Below, piece after piece: positions 45,074 through 59,527 of a stretch of DNA of 64,000 nucleotides. Position numbers and translations under genes: made by a program. Under the pieces are notes generated by a model. The model was not told where the DNA came from and searched no databases. It saw only the letters and a program-made list of their open reading frames with translations. The stretch is from Pinus tabuliformis (Eukaryota; Streptophyta; Pinopsida; Pinales; Pinaceae), in assembly GCA_031772625.1 (NCBI GenBank), contig CM062818.1, positions 1,680,942,167 to 1,681,006,166 on the forward strand, read 5' to 3'. Every line of letters starts with the position of its first letter. Position 1 is the stretch's first letter.

Positions 45074-47899
45074 TATATATATATATATATATATATCATA
45101 TATATATGCGGAAACAGACATATATGCAAGGAGGTGGTCTTTGAAAGACACTGCCAAGCCAAGAGGAGTAGATGGAGACGAGAGGAGCAGACAGAGCCAC
45201 CAAGCCATCAGAGAGCCATGTCAAAGCAAGAGGAACGCTACCTGTAAAATAGGCATATCGGAGCAAATGGAGCAAATGGACCGAGAGGAGTAGATGGAGC
45301 AAGAGGAGCCAAGAGGAGCAATATATATAGAGCCATCGGTATATGCCAAAGAGGAGGTGCACACAGAGCCATCGGAGGAGCTATCGGAGCCATACTTATA
45401 GACCATACATATATTCCAAAGAAGAGGAGCAATGGAGCAGACAGAGTTAGCGGAGCTATAGGAGCAAACAGAGCAAATGGAACAGAGCATATATATATGC
45501 CATATCGAAGGAGTGTCAGAGCAGAGGAGCCATATCAAAGACAATACTTCATACATATATAGTTGTGTTTAAAGCCAAACTTTCATCAAAGCGGGAGAAT
45601 ACATAGGAGCCGTTTGATCTGCCAGATCAATGGTCCAGAAGAAATCGCAGAGGAGCAGAGAATCCTTATCGCATCGGTGAAAGTCCCTGGGAGTCGTCGG
45701 AACTGTTCAAGGTGCAAGCAGCGAAATTTGGAGCCGAAACTCTTATCAAGAAAAATAGAAAGCATATCGGGTCCGCGGAGGACTTGTATCATTTCGGAGG
45801 TACCAATCAGCGAAATCGCCGAAGGACCCGGAGCCGAAACTCTGATCAAGCAAAATAGAAAGCATATTGGGTCTGCGGAGGACTTGTATCATTTTGGAGG
45901 TAGCGATCAGTGAAATCGCCGAAGAACCCAGAGCCGAAATTAATTTAGGAAGGAGTATAAGGAGGTGTCGAGTCCGCGTTCCTTGTCGGAGAACGGAGCA
46001 ACAGTGCAGTGGACGCGATATGCGACTTAGCGCTGACCGTCCGATCTGAAGGAATAATGGACGACGGAGATCTAATCGGCAATCGGCATATCGAAGCGAT
46101 TGCGTCGGAAGGATCGGGGGAAGCGATATGTGACATCGCCGATAATTGGAGCCGAAATATTATAAAACAGAGCCTAAAGGTGCGTTAGGTCCGCAGACCC
46201 TTTGTATTACAAAACTGCAATGCGAACCTGCCGATAAGCCAGACCCGAAATCATTAAGAAGCAGAGTATAGAGGGCCGTCGGGTCCGCAGAACTATCGCA
46301 TCGCAAGAGGCCGCGATAACCCCGACATCCTGGACCCGAAGTCATTTTAGGAAGGGATGTAATCGGCATATCGGGTCTGCAAGGGCGTCGGAGGTCGGAG
46401 TTAAGGATTTAATTGGGATCGCCAAAATCCGGACCCACCGATAATTATAAAGGCGGGCGGATAAGATTTGAAATCCGCGAATGTTCATATTGAGCAGAAT
46501 TACATGGGTTCTCATGTATTAAAATATATGTGACCGCGGGGTTTTATAGTGTTGGCCATATATTTGTACATGTGCATTTCCGTGGGGCTTTAAAGCTTAT
46601 CCCGATAGTTAACATGCGGTTGGGCGGTGGCTTCCGATGGGTGATTAAAAGCGCCGATAAAAAGGTGGCTCTGATTCTAAGTAAGTCCAAGGTTTATAGA
46701 AGGCACATAGCCTAAGGAAAGCTTTCGATAGACATAAAAGCGGTGATAAAAGGGTGGCTCCGATTCTTATGTGTGGAGGCGAAAATACTGTAAGGAACAG
46801 TCCCGATAGCTTGAGAAACCAAATCATGGCGATTATGATTATGATAAGGACGTGGCTGTCTATTAAAAAATGCCATCCCTGTGTATGCCCACAATCATTG
46901 GCAAAGCAGATCTGTTACAAGTTTTTGAACTTGTGTTCTCTACGGATGACTCGATCCTTGCTCATTGATTCAACGTGTCCTGTGAAAACGAATGGACAGA
47001 GGAAGCTACAATGACAAACAAGCCAACAAGTGAGGAAGCTGAAGCAGGCAAGAAGGAAGTCGAAGAGCCAGCAAGAAAGAGGAAACGAATGGACAAAGCA
47101 GGTATGCATAAAACAGTAAACAGGGGACTGCATGTGTGGTGATGGTTGTTGCAAACAAACCAGAATATGAGGTAGCAGAAGCAACAGAGGTGGTGGAGCA
47201 TTGTTTGAATTTGTTAGTGAACACTACTACGACTGTTGAACACTGTTGGAGCTGCTGTGGGGGTGAAGAACCAGAGTGTGAGGTAGTAAAAGCAGCAGAG
47301 GCTGTAGAGGTTGCAGAAGCAGCGGAGGTTATAGAGGCAGCAGCAGCAAAAAAGGCTATTGGAGACTATGCGTGGGCAGTGTGCAGAGCTGTGAAGACTC
47401 GTCCATAAGAAGACATGGTTGTCATTGATATTGTAGTTTGGAGACTACAGTGAAGCTGTAAATAGACAGAACTCAACAGAGAAGAGTTCTGAGAGCAGAA
47501 GGATTGGAGTCCTTGGGGTTGGAGCCTTAAAAGTGAGAAGGATGGGATTCCTTGAGGCTGGTGCCTCAGAAGTGAGATTGGATTGGAGTCCTTGGGGTTA
47601 GTGGCTCAAAAGCAGGAAGGATTGAAGTCCTTAGGAGTTGGTGCTCTTAAGTCCAAGATTGGTGTCTTGGGAAAATAGAGTTGGTGCTCTAGAGGTTGGA
47701 GCCTCACCAAAGTCCAAGTTGGTGCTTGGCAACCGATTGTGACCATCTATATATTGTATTTATTTTACTGCACAGTTATATTAATAAAAGCATTTATTCT
47801 TGCTGTTCATATTGTGTTCTGAATATATATGTTTTAACTGGTAAAACACTAGTGGGAAAAAGAAATATTGATTCACCCCCCCTCTCAGTATTTCCAACA
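44887..47899 (+). repeat. 3' LTR of element A
   Basis: TGCCATTGATGTCAATATGG to TTTCCAACA. It matches the split 5' LTR; the main differences are a shorter AT microsatellite (45002-45109), no 291-bp duplication and an altered first 13 or so bases. A TATA box is at 46446. Confidence 0.9.
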
Positions 47900-48101
47900 T
47901 TCCCAAGATAAATATTGTGTTGTCTTTGCGTATCATTGTTTCATTGTGATATCTCCTGTCTTACTGCATTTGTTGTTGAATTTCTCAAGTATAATTTCTC
48001 AATGGTTAACTGGAAGTGCCTAAGATAATCATCATATCATTGGAAGTAATTATTAGTTTAAAAAATAAGTGCTAGTATCTATTGTACTTGTAAAATCGAC
48101 A
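47900..48101 (+). repeat. 5' LTR of copia B, second part
   Basis: Begins with the TTCCC target-site repeat and continues the LTR interrupted at 20946; it matches 53172-53374 and ends in GACA. Confidence 0.88.
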
Positions 48102-48113
48102 CGATATTAGAGC
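48102..48113 (+). other. Decayed primer-binding site of copia B
   Basis: CGATATTAGAGC versus the canonical TGGTATCAGAGC: 9 of 12 match, and all three differences are transitions. Confidence 0.75.
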
Positions 48114-48195
48114 TTTGGTGAAGGTAAGAAGACATTGAGATCACATTTGAAATCAACTACTTCTGCAAAACTAATTTTTGATCATATTTGTGACC

Positions 48196-51100
48196 ATGGA
48201 TTCCTACTTTAAGACAAAAAACAAGCTGGAGGGTGTTACAAATTTTAGGGCATGGAAAACAAGGATTGATCTTATTCTTGTAGAGAATGACATTTTGGAT
48301 CTTGTGAAAGGCAAGGTTACTGAACCTACAGATAACGAAGGAAAAGTAAAATACAAGAAGGATGGCATCATATGCATGAGTATTATTGCAGAGTCTATCA
48401 GAGATTATTTGATTCCATATGTCTCAAATCTTGACACTTAAAGAAGATTTATGATGCCTTGGTTGGATTATATACCATCAACAGCATTGGTCAAGCAATG
48501 AGTTTGAAGAATGAGCTTTGTGATCTTAAAATGTCAAGAAATGATATTGTGGCCTCATATTTCATGAGAGCATCTCATCTAAGAGATCAACTTCAAGCAG
48601 TCACTGAAATTATTCCTGCTAGAAAACTTGTGACTACCACAATTATAGGTTTTCCTGACTCATGGGATTTGTTTGCATTTAGTATTTGTGACAGGAAGGA
48701 AACTCCAAGCTTTGAAGAATGATGGACCTCATGTATTCAAGAATAAATTTCTAGACTAATATCCAAGTGAAAGATTCAAAGACCACTAGATGGTGAATCT
48801 CAAGCTTTTGTAGCCCATGCAAAGAATGGTAAAGGAAGAAGAAATTTTGGAAGATTTTAGGAAGGAGTTAGGTCCCTAATCATAACCAAGAAAAGAAAGA
48901 TTTGTCAAATATTCAATGCTTTCATTTCCACATGTTTGGTCATTATAAAAACCAATATACAGAAAGGAAGGATGATAAAAAAGGAAAGGGAAAATAGCAT
49001 GCTTCTATAACAACCATTGATGATGTGCATCCTAATCAAAATAAATTTAAGAATGAAAATGAAGAAGATTTTGTTTTATTTTCTGCGCTTTCAAGTACTA
49101 GTACAAGTGACAGTGATATCTGGTTGGTAATTAGTCAAGCTTCCAGAAATATGACAAGTAACTGCAATAGCCTCACAAAATTGGAAGAGAAGAAATCAAC
49201 ACTATAGGTGGAGCTTGGTGATGATGGAAAATATGAATTTTAAGGTGTTGGGTCAACATCCTTTCAACTAGAATAAGGAAGAAATATGTATTTGAATGAT
49301 GTATTGTATGTGGAAAAGTTTGAAAAATAACTTAATCTCTACTTCACATTTGGGAGAAAAAGGATATAGAGTTGCAATTTTTGATGGACAAGTTCATATT
49401 TGGAAAAAGAGTTCTCGCATATATTTTGACAAAGGAATTGGTGTTCGAGAAGGAGGCTTTTATAAACTCCTTGTACAATCAACTCAAGCATTGATACATA
49501 ATGACTTCAACCTATGTGAACTATGGCATCGTAGATTTGTTCACATTCATTATAAGGCTTTGTCAGTATTAAGGAATGTTGTCACAGGTCTATCAGAACT
49601 TCAAGTCCAACATGAAGGTGTTTTCAAAGGTTGTGCTCTTGGCAAGAATACCAAGGCATACTTCCCATGCAAATGGAAACAAATCAAAGGAGATCTTGGA
49701 ACTAATTCATTAAGATGTGTGTGGACAAATGACAACTACTTCCTTGAGTGATTTCTTGTATTATGTAACATTTATTGATGATTTCTCCTAAAAAAGTTGG
49801 CTCTATTTCATGAGGAAAAAATATGAAGTATTTAACAGGTTTCAAGAATTCAAGACTGAGGTAGAGAACTTGATAGGAAAGGAGATCAAGACTCTTAGAT
49901 AAGATAGTGGACGAGAATACACTTCCAATGGACTCATTGATTTTTGCAAAGAAGCTAGCATTAAGAGAGGGTTAATGGTTCCTTCCAACCCTCAACATAA
50001 TGGAGTTGTCGAAAGGAAAAATAGAACCATTGTAGAAGATTCTAAGGCAATGATCCATGATCAATATTTTCCCATGCTATTATGGGGAGAAGCATCGAAT
50101 ACAATAGTTTATGTGCAAAACGTAAGTCCTCATCGGTTTTAGGAATTCAAGACTCTCAAGTATGTTTTCACAGGTAAGAAACCAGAGGTTGAACATTTGA
50201 GAATATTTGGTTGTCCTATTTACATTAATGTACCAAAGGAGAAGAGGTCAAAGTTAGAGCCTTCTAGAAAGAAGGAAACATTTGTTGGGTATAGCGATAT
50301 ATTGAAGGTCTATATAATTTATATTCCAGGACAAGAGATGATTGAAACCAACATAAATGTTATCTTTGATGAGGATGCAACCTTTAGGAAATATAAGGAT
50401 GTTGATGATGATGAAGAACACAAGGCTCCTCAAAATATTAATACAAGGCCTTCTGAACCAATGAATCATTCTTTAGAATCTCAGGAAGAGCCAAAAGGAC
50501 CAAATGATCCAGTGGACTCTCCTAGGATTGTTGTTCTAGAAATCAAGAAGAGACTTGCATGGCTTCAAAATACTTTGTAGAATACAAAAGGACGTGTAGC
50601 TCCTCATGTCACGTTCAGAGAAAGCAAACATCCTAAGAACTAATCAGGATATGCTACATTGGTGAGTCGTATAATTGATTTTGATTCATCCAACTATGAG
50701 GCAACAAATCAACAAGTTTGGAAAGATGCCATGTTAGAGGAATAACAATCCATCTGAAGAATGACATGTGGAATATTGTGCCAAAACCTAAAGGGAAGTC
50801 AGTGATAACTTCCAAGTGGATATACAAGATCAAGCATGTAGTGGATGGTAGCATATAAAATTACAACACAAGATTTGTGGCAAGAGGGTTCTCCCAAAAA
50901 GAGGGAGAGGATTATGAGGAAACATTTGCTCCAGTCTCCGAGTACACTTCTATAAGAACTATCATTTCTATTGCCTTTGTTATGGGTTGGAAATTGCATC
51001 AAATGGAAATGAAGGAAAATTTCCTCAGTGGGTGGATTGAAGAAGAAGTGTACATAGAAAAACCTAAATATTTTGAGGTACATAAGAGGGAGACTCATGT

Positions 51101-52018
51101 ATCCAGACTAGAGAAAGCATTGTATGGACTTAGACAAGCACCTCGAACTTGGTATTCTCAAATTGATGGATATTTGTTGAGTCTTGGTTTTACCAAGAGT
51201 GATGTCGATCAAAACCTTTACTAGCAGGTTTCTAGAGGCGAGCCTGTGATTTTATTATTATCTGTTAATGACTTGTTTTTTATAGGAACAAAGAATCTCA
51301 TTGATTAGTGTAAGGGAATTGACTGTTGAGTTCGATAAGAAGGATATAGGTTTGAAGCATTATAACTTGGGATTGGAAATATGGTAGAAGCCAGGAAAGA
51401 CCTTTCTTGGTCAAGGAAAATATATTATTATGATCCTTCAAATATTTGGAATGGTAGAATATAATTCCATGTATACTCCTATGGTGATGAACTTGAAGAA
51501 GTTGAGAGACTCAGAGAAGATTTAGTGGATCCTTTTATATCAACGACTAGTTGGTTCAATGATGTATCAAATCAATACCAGAGTGAACATTTTCTTTGTA
51601 ATAAACACTCTGAGTTAGTTTCAAGTGGAATCAAGACACATACATTGGATTGCAGCGAAGCATGTTTTGAGATATCTATACGGTACAACTAGTTATGGTT
51701 TGCGATATGTCTCAAACAATGGAGTACAAATACCGGGATTCTCATATTCTAATTGCGCACGGAGTGCGAAAGACAAGAATAGCACATCAGGATGTCATTT
51801 CAGCTTGGGATCTACTATGATATCTTGGATGAGTAGAACACATATATCTATTACACTTAGCACTACAAAAGTAAAGTACAATGCAACTAGTTTGACAATT
51901 TGTGAAGCAGTATGGCTTTTAAAGCTACTTGTAGGATTGCTTGATCAAGTGCAAGATCAAACCATGATAATGCGACAATCAAAGTTGTGTGAATCTTTCA
52001 GAAAATCCAGTTTTTCAT
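48196..52018 (+). pseudogene. Decayed gag-pol of copia B
   Basis: From ATG 48196 (MDSYFKTKNKLEG) the gag domain reads through FRAWKTRIDLIL to about 48720 with stops. The protease site near 49120 has ISQAS where D-S-G-A-S is expected. Pre-integrase LWHRRFVH is near 49520, and the integrase core around 49900-50150 retains QHNGVVERKNRT. RT (about 50780-51290) has ARGFSQKEG and YGLRQAPRTWY, but the YVDD site reads SVND. The RNase H C-terminal part runs 51625-52018 (GCHFSLGSTMISWMSR). More than ten stops and several frame changes are scattered through it. It once encoded the full copia polyprotein and is now non-functional. Confidence 0.9.
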
Positions 52019-52642
52019 GACAAGTCGAAGCACATTGAGATCAAGTATCATCACATCCGAGACATGGTATAAAAGGGAGCAGTGAAGCTTTAGAAGATCT
52101 CTATTGACATGGAGGTTGCTAACATTCTCACAAGCCTCTTCCTAGGGCTAAGTTTGTATACCTTAAGGAAAAGCATGGAGTAGTCGAGAATGCATCCCTT
52201 TTTGAGAGGAAGTGTTGATGTTGTTGCATCAAGCGGTAGACATTCTCTCCAAGTCAGGATATAGACAGGCCAAGGGCCAAAAAATGTGGCTAGGGAGAAT
52301 GACCTAGAGAGCATCAAGGCCCAGAGTGCTCCCCAGATAGGCGAGTGAGTGCCTCTAGCATCAGGTAGGATAGTTACCATTCAATCAACATGCATGAATG
52401 GTAATAGCCTAGGGTTTCACCATAAGTCATACGTGTTGACTAGGTTCCAAGTGACAACTTGGATAATTAGTGAAATGCTCTAAGTGATAACTTGTTGAGA
52501 ATGATGTTGATGTAGAATACTTTCCACATGTAGTGGGTTGAATGTCAACATAACTAGTTCATTCAACCTTCCCTTAGATAAATTATTCAATAAGAGAACA
52601 TCTAAAGAAGTCATTATGAATACCTCCATAGCTAAGAGGGAG
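52019..52642 (+). other. 3' untranslated region and polypurine tract of copia B
   Basis: Non-coding. AAGAGGGAG at 52634-52642 directly precedes the LTR TGTTG and is the polypurine tract. Confidence 0.8.
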
Positions 52643-53374
52643 TGTTGCATTTTTGTAGCTATGGTCAGCCTTCATATTTTTGATAATGTATGTAATGATA
52701 GCTTCAAGGCATGTTCTTCATGTCAAATTTAAAAGAAAGAATTTGAATATTTAAATTTAAATATTTTGGCATCAAGAATGTCAAGTTGTCCCTCCACATG
52801 ATCAAGTCAGCCCAACCATATTATGGCACCCATTCGCCCTCCCAAGAAAGCTATATATATGCCATTCAACCTCCTCTTGGCACCATTCGACCTCACAAGA
52901 CATAACATCTTCCGATTCAAGCGAAGGAGAAAAAGAACAATAAGGATGAACAAAAATTCAAAATCTCCTCTCTCTAAGTTTGACCTCGCATGCATCTCTC
53001 TCTCTATCTTTGTGACTTCACATGTGTGACAGATTTATCAACATATCTGGCAACAAGTTCGAGTTTTTCTGGGTTCAAGAGGAGGCCAAAATTCGGCCAT
53101 AACAAAATAAATCAAACCAATTCTTTTGGGAAACGTCTTGATTTGATAAGAAGCCACTTTGACAAGTGGGCTTTCCTAAGGTAAACCTTGTATTGTCTTT
53201 GTGTAACATTGTTTCATTGTGATCTCTACTATCCTACTGCATTTGTTGTTGAATTTCTGAAGTATAGTTCATTAATGGTTATCTAGAAGTGGCTAAGATA
53301 GTCATCATATTATTGGAAGTAATTATCAGTTTTAGAAATAAGTGCTAGTATCTATTGTATTTGTAAAATCAACA
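52643..53374 (+). repeat. 3' LTR of copia B
   Basis: 732 bp, TGTTGCATTTTTG to AATCAACA. A TATA-like CTATATATATG is near 52850. It is the intact reference copy for the split 5' LTR. Confidence 0.92.
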
Positions 53375-53585
53375 TAGGATTTTTCCCCTCCTTCAAGTGA
53401 GCTCTAACTAAATGGGTTATTTCAAAATAAAAATACTTGTTTTTCTCAAGTCGAGCCCCTCCAAATCACATATTTTTATGCCCTAGTTGTGACCAGGGAA
53501 AATTTTAAGAACCTCCCTAAATTTAAATGTATAATAAATGGGCGAATCTCCATGATACATAGGAAAAATGGAAGGCAATTTTATT

Positions 53586-53634
<49 letters not shown>

Positions 53635-55023
53635 AATCTCTCACCAAATTATATTATCTTGTAAAATCATGGCGAATCACTAAGAAATCCAATGGTTGTT
53701 GCAGTCGCTCTTTAAAAAATATCTACAATAAGCATCTATAAAAGGAATATGTCATAACCATATTCAAAGCCTAACAATTTGGTGTGGTTGAGAGTAAAAT
53801 TTCTCTTAAGCCGCCTTGATATCAAAATCATTGCAAATGAAAAAGAAAATAATAATAATAATAATATAACATCCAAGTGGAAACCTTATTAATGCACTTG
53901 GGATATACCTTTGGTTGAAAACCACCATGGAGGCAACATTAGGTCTACAATAAAATCATTCATCCTCATGAAAACCCTATTAGGATAAATGGGGTAAGGC
54001 ACTAGTGAAAACCGAAAATGGCATCAATAGCTTGACAAGAAAATGAAAAAACAAAGGAAAAGAAAGGAGGACAAAAAAAGCTTTTGGTTCATAAGTGTGT
54101 TCAAGTACACAGACACTAAATATGACTAGCAATAGGTCAATGAAGACCTCAAACTAGATTGAGAAACAAAGCATTCCAAGATACCTACACAAATAAAACA
54201 ATTGGAAGGATTAATGTATTTATACAAAAATAATCACAACAAAGCAACATTGTACATCCTATTGTAAGTTCTATTTGCAAGAACCATCATCATCATCTTC
54301 ATACTCCATGCCTTATGCTCCATCTCACACTTTCTCTATATCCTCTATTTCATCATCCTCTTTATTATTGATGCACCATAATAATTGTAGCAAGCACCAT
54401 TTCCAAGTCCCATTAGCATTTTCATATTCACCATATTTCTTGTGAAACGATTGTATATTTCCATTATAAAACAGAGTGCTCTTACTATTGTCATGGAAAA
54501 TCATACAATACAATTGCTACCATTGTTGAAGGTTATACATCACACAAATCATCATTGATATCATCATGGACGGAAACCTTCTCAACAATATTCAACATAC
54601 ACAACCCAGTGTGGTTTGCTCTGAACAATGTTGATATCACCAACTCCTCCCAACATGCCATCACCACAAATCTCCGTAATTGGCTGTCGTATGGGAGTTC
54701 ACAAATGCCTACATAAAAGGGATGGAATGAAGGGAAAGAATGTCCATCATCTGAAATAAAGGTATTCAAATATGGTTATGGAAACACATGACTGTAATTA
54801 TGGCCTTGTTCATGAACCTCACCTTGTGAAGATGGAGAAGGTCACAGTTAGTTAATAAGTTGGCGCCCAAATTCAAGCCCATTTGGCTCTATTGATATTA
54901 TGGTTCCAAGTAGCTCTACTTTATCATTCAGGCTAGTTGACACTATTTTTGTTGGTCTCTCCCACATGATCTTTTCCTTACATCCCCTATCCCACTCCCC
55001 CATACTTTGTTTTATCAAAATCC
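53375..55023. other. AT-rich non-coding DNA with an AT microsatellite
   Basis: A pure (AT)n run lies at about 53588-53631, and an AAT trinucleotide run near 53850-53868. I see no supported gene. Confidence 0.6.
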
Positions 55024-55470
55024 ATGTCTCTTCCTGGTTCTTCCCCTAGCCATCACATAAGTCAAGGTCAAGGAGTCTCCTTATACATGAGAGCACAAGA
55101 TGACATCAAAACCTTTGTAGAATATTATTTGGAGCATACCCCTAAGGTAGCTAGAGAGGAATTGAAATTATTGAAAATGAAGCAAGAGTGGGAAAAACTA
55201 GACCTGGGTAATACTAGATCAAGGCACACCCAATATATGTAAACAACTTAATATCTCTATTGGCAAATCAAAACTACCATAGGTAAAGTCATGTTAGAAA
55301 GAAGTGAGTCCCAATAGTAGATTCTCTTGTGCATAGATACTTTGCAGTTACAAGTGGATAATCTGGATTACAAGGTGACTTCTCTTTCCAAGAAAGTAGT
55401 AGAATTAGGATTTCCTAAGAACAAGGAAGAGGCGGCTTCACCTTCAGCCCAACAAGCATATTCCCCCTAG
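55024..55470 (+). pseudogene. Decayed coding remnant, family unknown
   Basis: One frame from ATG 55024 reads MSLPGSSPSHHISQGQG and continues to TAG near 55468 with about five in-frame stops after residue 72. The part after the stops keeps a heptad pattern (LQLQVDNLDYKVTSLSKKV near 55340-55400) followed by a charged tail, as expected for an old coding sequence. It may be part of a retroelement gag or a host gene; I do not recognise it. Low confidence. Confidence 0.3.
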
Positions 55471-58400
55471 CGATGGTTGTGTTTTTTATTATTATTTTTA
55501 TTTTTTTTATTAGGATATACAACCTTCTCATTAGCTCTAGTTTTAAGTCTTTCATTTCTTTGTTTGATAGTCTTAGGATACATGGCTTATACATTTATAT
55601 TGTTAAAATCAAACTAATAATTTTTTCAAAGACTATACTTACGTGTTACTAGTTTGGTTTCCCCAATGGAAGAACAATAATTACATGAACAATGTTTTCT
55701 TGTTTAAAGTAATACAAAGGTGTGACTAGCTTACCAAAAAAACAATATTCAACTTACAAAGGTATGTACAAGTATCATTACACTATTTTCAAGGGTTCCA
55801 AATAGAGATTTTCCCATGGACAACAATAGAAACCTTATTTTTCAAATAACATTATTCACCTTAGCAACATCGTTTGAAGCATTAGAATCGTCAAATAATT
55901 TTAAACACCTTTCTTAATAGTGTAAAACTTGCAAATATATATACCCTATTCTCTTTTCAAAAGTGGGTATATTTTGGGCCAATACAAGAACCATACAAGA
56001 ATTGTAAAAAATATATACGATTACAACACAAATTCAACATCAATAGGTAACCTGATTCAACATAATGCAACATGTTATGTTAGTCCTTTTGAATAATAAA
56101 ACTTATCAACTAAGTTGTGTCAAACAAAAAATACATAAAAAATGTCAACAATATATAGAAAAACACTCAAGCCAATTTCTAAATGACACTTGTAGATTTG
56201 TAAGTCTCATCCTTATTGAAAGAACATTCAAAATTTTGCATGGTTAAATGATCAATACTAGTTTTTCAAATGAAAGGAACACATTTCAATTTTTACCACT
56301 TGGATTCTTAAGCTTCAAGAATTCTTCCTCACAACCATGAGCATAGAACCATCCATGATGAAATCATAATTCCAAAACTGTGCAGAGAGTATGGTCTCTG
56401 AGATGTTCGCAAACTATAGAGATTTTTTTATCAAGTGCAACATGAACAATTTCCCATGAGATTTATACAAACCTAGGTTGTGCAACACCGTGCCCTATTG
56501 TATTTTTTGAGGTGTTGTCATTTAAAATTGTTGAAGAGTCACACATGGCATGCACGGCTTCCATTGTTAGCTCACTTGTTTTTTCATAGATCACAAAACT
56601 TAAGTATTTTCATACATGAAAACAAATAAAAACAATGTGTTTGCCTTTTTACAACAAAACAATGATTTAGCTGCCAAACCTGCTCTACTGCAACATGGCC
56701 TCTCCATAGATGACTCTATCTCTCACTGGAAATCACTTTCAACAATGACATGACCAAAAAAAATAGAATTGCACTTGTCCAACAACACTTCTTAGCAGCA
56801 ACAACGGTTCCACTTCTTTCTTGACCAACAGTTTGAGTCCACCTGCTTAAGTTTTCTTGCACTACAATCACCCCTTAGCATTAGTAATTTCTTCATTTTG
56901 GGAAAACCTTTTTGTTTTTTCTCATAGAAAACAACAATCTACTCTCTGCTCAGAATCTTTCCACTCAAAATCTTTATTGAGGTCAGATACCAATTCATGT
57001 AATCAAAGGCGCAACTGAGTAAAAATTCACTCCAATTCATGTAATCAGAGGCACAACTAAGTAAAAATTCACTCATTTACAAAGTACGGACACAAGGAAA
57101 ATATGTAAATTGCTTTAAAGTAAATTGGTAACAGTTATAAAATGAAAGGGTGCATGCACAAAAGTTCGTAGTTTCTTAATGGTTATTAATTTCAAAGTTG
57201 ATCAAACTACCCAACAAACAATTATGGTGTGCTAAGCTCATTTTCTATGTGGAGTGTCACACAGATTGGAAATATCTTGTATTACTAAACTCTGCGTTTA
57301 CTACTATGGTTTGATTTATTATTGTTGCATTGGAAGAGCTATAACCAGGTTATGACATCATGTCATGTTTTGTGTTGTCTTCGTCTGAGAGTTGTGTATA
57401 TGCTTCATGGAGTAGTAAATATAATATCTTTAAGAAATTTAACAGTAATGAATACCAGAAAGTTATACATTTCATTATTTCAAAAGGAAGACAATTATGA
57501 AGCACATTACAAGTCAAGCAGTTGAATCCTGGCAAAGTTGTGTTACATTTCTATGCTATCATTTGACTAGTGGATGTGTTCTACAGATCATTGATTGAAT
57601 TTAATTCTAGGGTTTATCTTAATTCTGACCTGTGACCAATCCATCATGACATATTTGCATCATGTACCAGTATTCCTAGTGCTTGAATTTGATAGAGATG
57701 ACAAATATTTTCTTCTTTCCAAAAAATATATCTCGCAGACCCATTGGTGTTAATTTAGTGGCCTCCTTGCTTTAGAACTATCACTATTTTGATAATCTTG
57801 GTGGAGGATTTGAACTTTGAACAAAGTACGATGAAAAAAAGTTAATTGTGCAATGTCAGCAAGACCACAAGACACTTTGTAGAAGTTTTGATATTATGAA
57901 ACACAACTATGCCTATCTACAAACAATCATCAACAAAGGTCAGATTGTTGTTGCAAACACCTATAGGAACATTCTTCGAAGCCATCACATTCAGATACAA
58001 CCTATAGGAACTATTGCTAAGGTTTTGGAGTGAGATATAATATATTGTAGAAGATGTTTGTCCTTTGATATCATGTGTTGGTTTGAAGTCTGTGTGATAA
58101 ATATAAATTTGTTGTTTGACCTTTGAAATTAGAAATGTTGAGCAATCTATATCTATATTCTTGTGCCATATAGTTGTATTGAGGGCTATCAAAAGATTGA
58201 GCAACAAGCATTTAATAAAATATTGTTGATGCACATAATATACTAGCAGTTAGGGTTCACATCTGAGATAGAGGCTTCATGTGCCATGCATGTGCTCATC
58301 AAGTATCACTGAGAAGATATGAAGTATTGCATATGACAGTTTATGATGCTTATAAACTAGTATGCACACAGTTTGATACTAGACAGAATTGTTGATGGAA

Positions 58401-58960
58401 ATAATGTTGTGATAGCACAGTGATGTTGTAACATTCAGTTATGTTTAACATAATTAATGTTCATGGCATAATTTTGAATCTGGTGAATAGATCTTGAAAC
58501 CATAGAGCAGGTTTGATTGTTGATGACAACAATGACCCTATTAATTATGTAACATTGACCTACTTGACTATGAAACAATGACCATGTTGACTGAGAAATA
58601 GTGACCCTTGTTGATGTTGAAAAGTGTAACTAGGTTCGGTCTTTAGAATGACATGTCTAATTGTGATTTTATGTAATTGATGAAAAGAAGAAAAATAAAA
58701 TTATTGTAATGCTTGTCTCATGGGTTTCATGAGCAAGGAATTTATATTTAGTGATGGCTCCCATTGTGAGCCTTTAGGATTTGTCATCTAGTCATAAAAG
58801 TCAATTTGAGTCTATGTCATGTATGAAGGACCCTTCTTGGGCATGTTTCATATTGTATGAGTTGTTAAAGTAAGTATGAAATCCCTCCAACACAAGCACA
58901 AGACCTCTCCTTCAAGTCAGCTCAAGATGAAAGTAAGATAATCTCCGAAAGGCATGTCAG
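55471..58960. other. AT-rich non-coding DNA
   Basis: No gene or element end that I can support. It includes a 42-bp-period two-copy repeat at 56991-57074. Confidence 0.55.
56991..57074. repeat. 42-bp tandem duplication
   Basis: CAATTCATGTAATCA begins both units (56991 and about 57033); they differ by a few transitions. Confidence 0.8.
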
Positions 58961-59527
58961 AATAACATTCATGGTATAACTAATCTAGAAGTCAGAATAC
59001 ACTAAAGGGACAGAAACTAAAGAAAGATTCTCACCTCAAAGTATTTAGGTCATCACCTAATGCCCTTTGTTTAATCAAAGGCTAGGTCCAAGAAACAACA
59101 ACACTCAACCCTTCAACTTTTGTCCTACAAACCTCCACCATTACCTAGAAAACTACAATGTGAATGTAGCTAGCGTTTGAGCAAGAAACGATCAAGCCTC
59201 CATGGGAAAGTACCCCCTTCTTCCCTTACAAGAAATCAAAGCAGGAACACATGTACTGGACATCAAAGCAAAGAAACACCATGTATAACAGATTAGCCTC
59301 ACTATATATTATAGATAAATTAGAGACTCAACCATAATAATTTGAACACTGAAACTAGAGCTAGCTCCTTCCCCTCCTCATCTACCCAACATTTTCCAAA
59401 GGGAAACATTACTTATAAAGGCCTTCCATAAATCCTATACCTTTCAAGTTAAAAGAAATCTAAACTCCATAGAAAATGACACAGTTAATAAGGAGCTCTT
59501 GAATCAGAATCCAAGATATACATCTAG
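58961..59527. repeat. 560-bp direct repeat, copy 1
   Basis: Clearly related to 60905-61465 along its whole length, roughly 85% by eye (for example CACCTAATGCCCTTTGTTTA in both). Confidence 0.85.

Noticed and set aside
57848..58033. Possible small gene
   Set aside because: A 61-codon frame in AT-rich DNA with no domain, no repeat copy and no codon signal.
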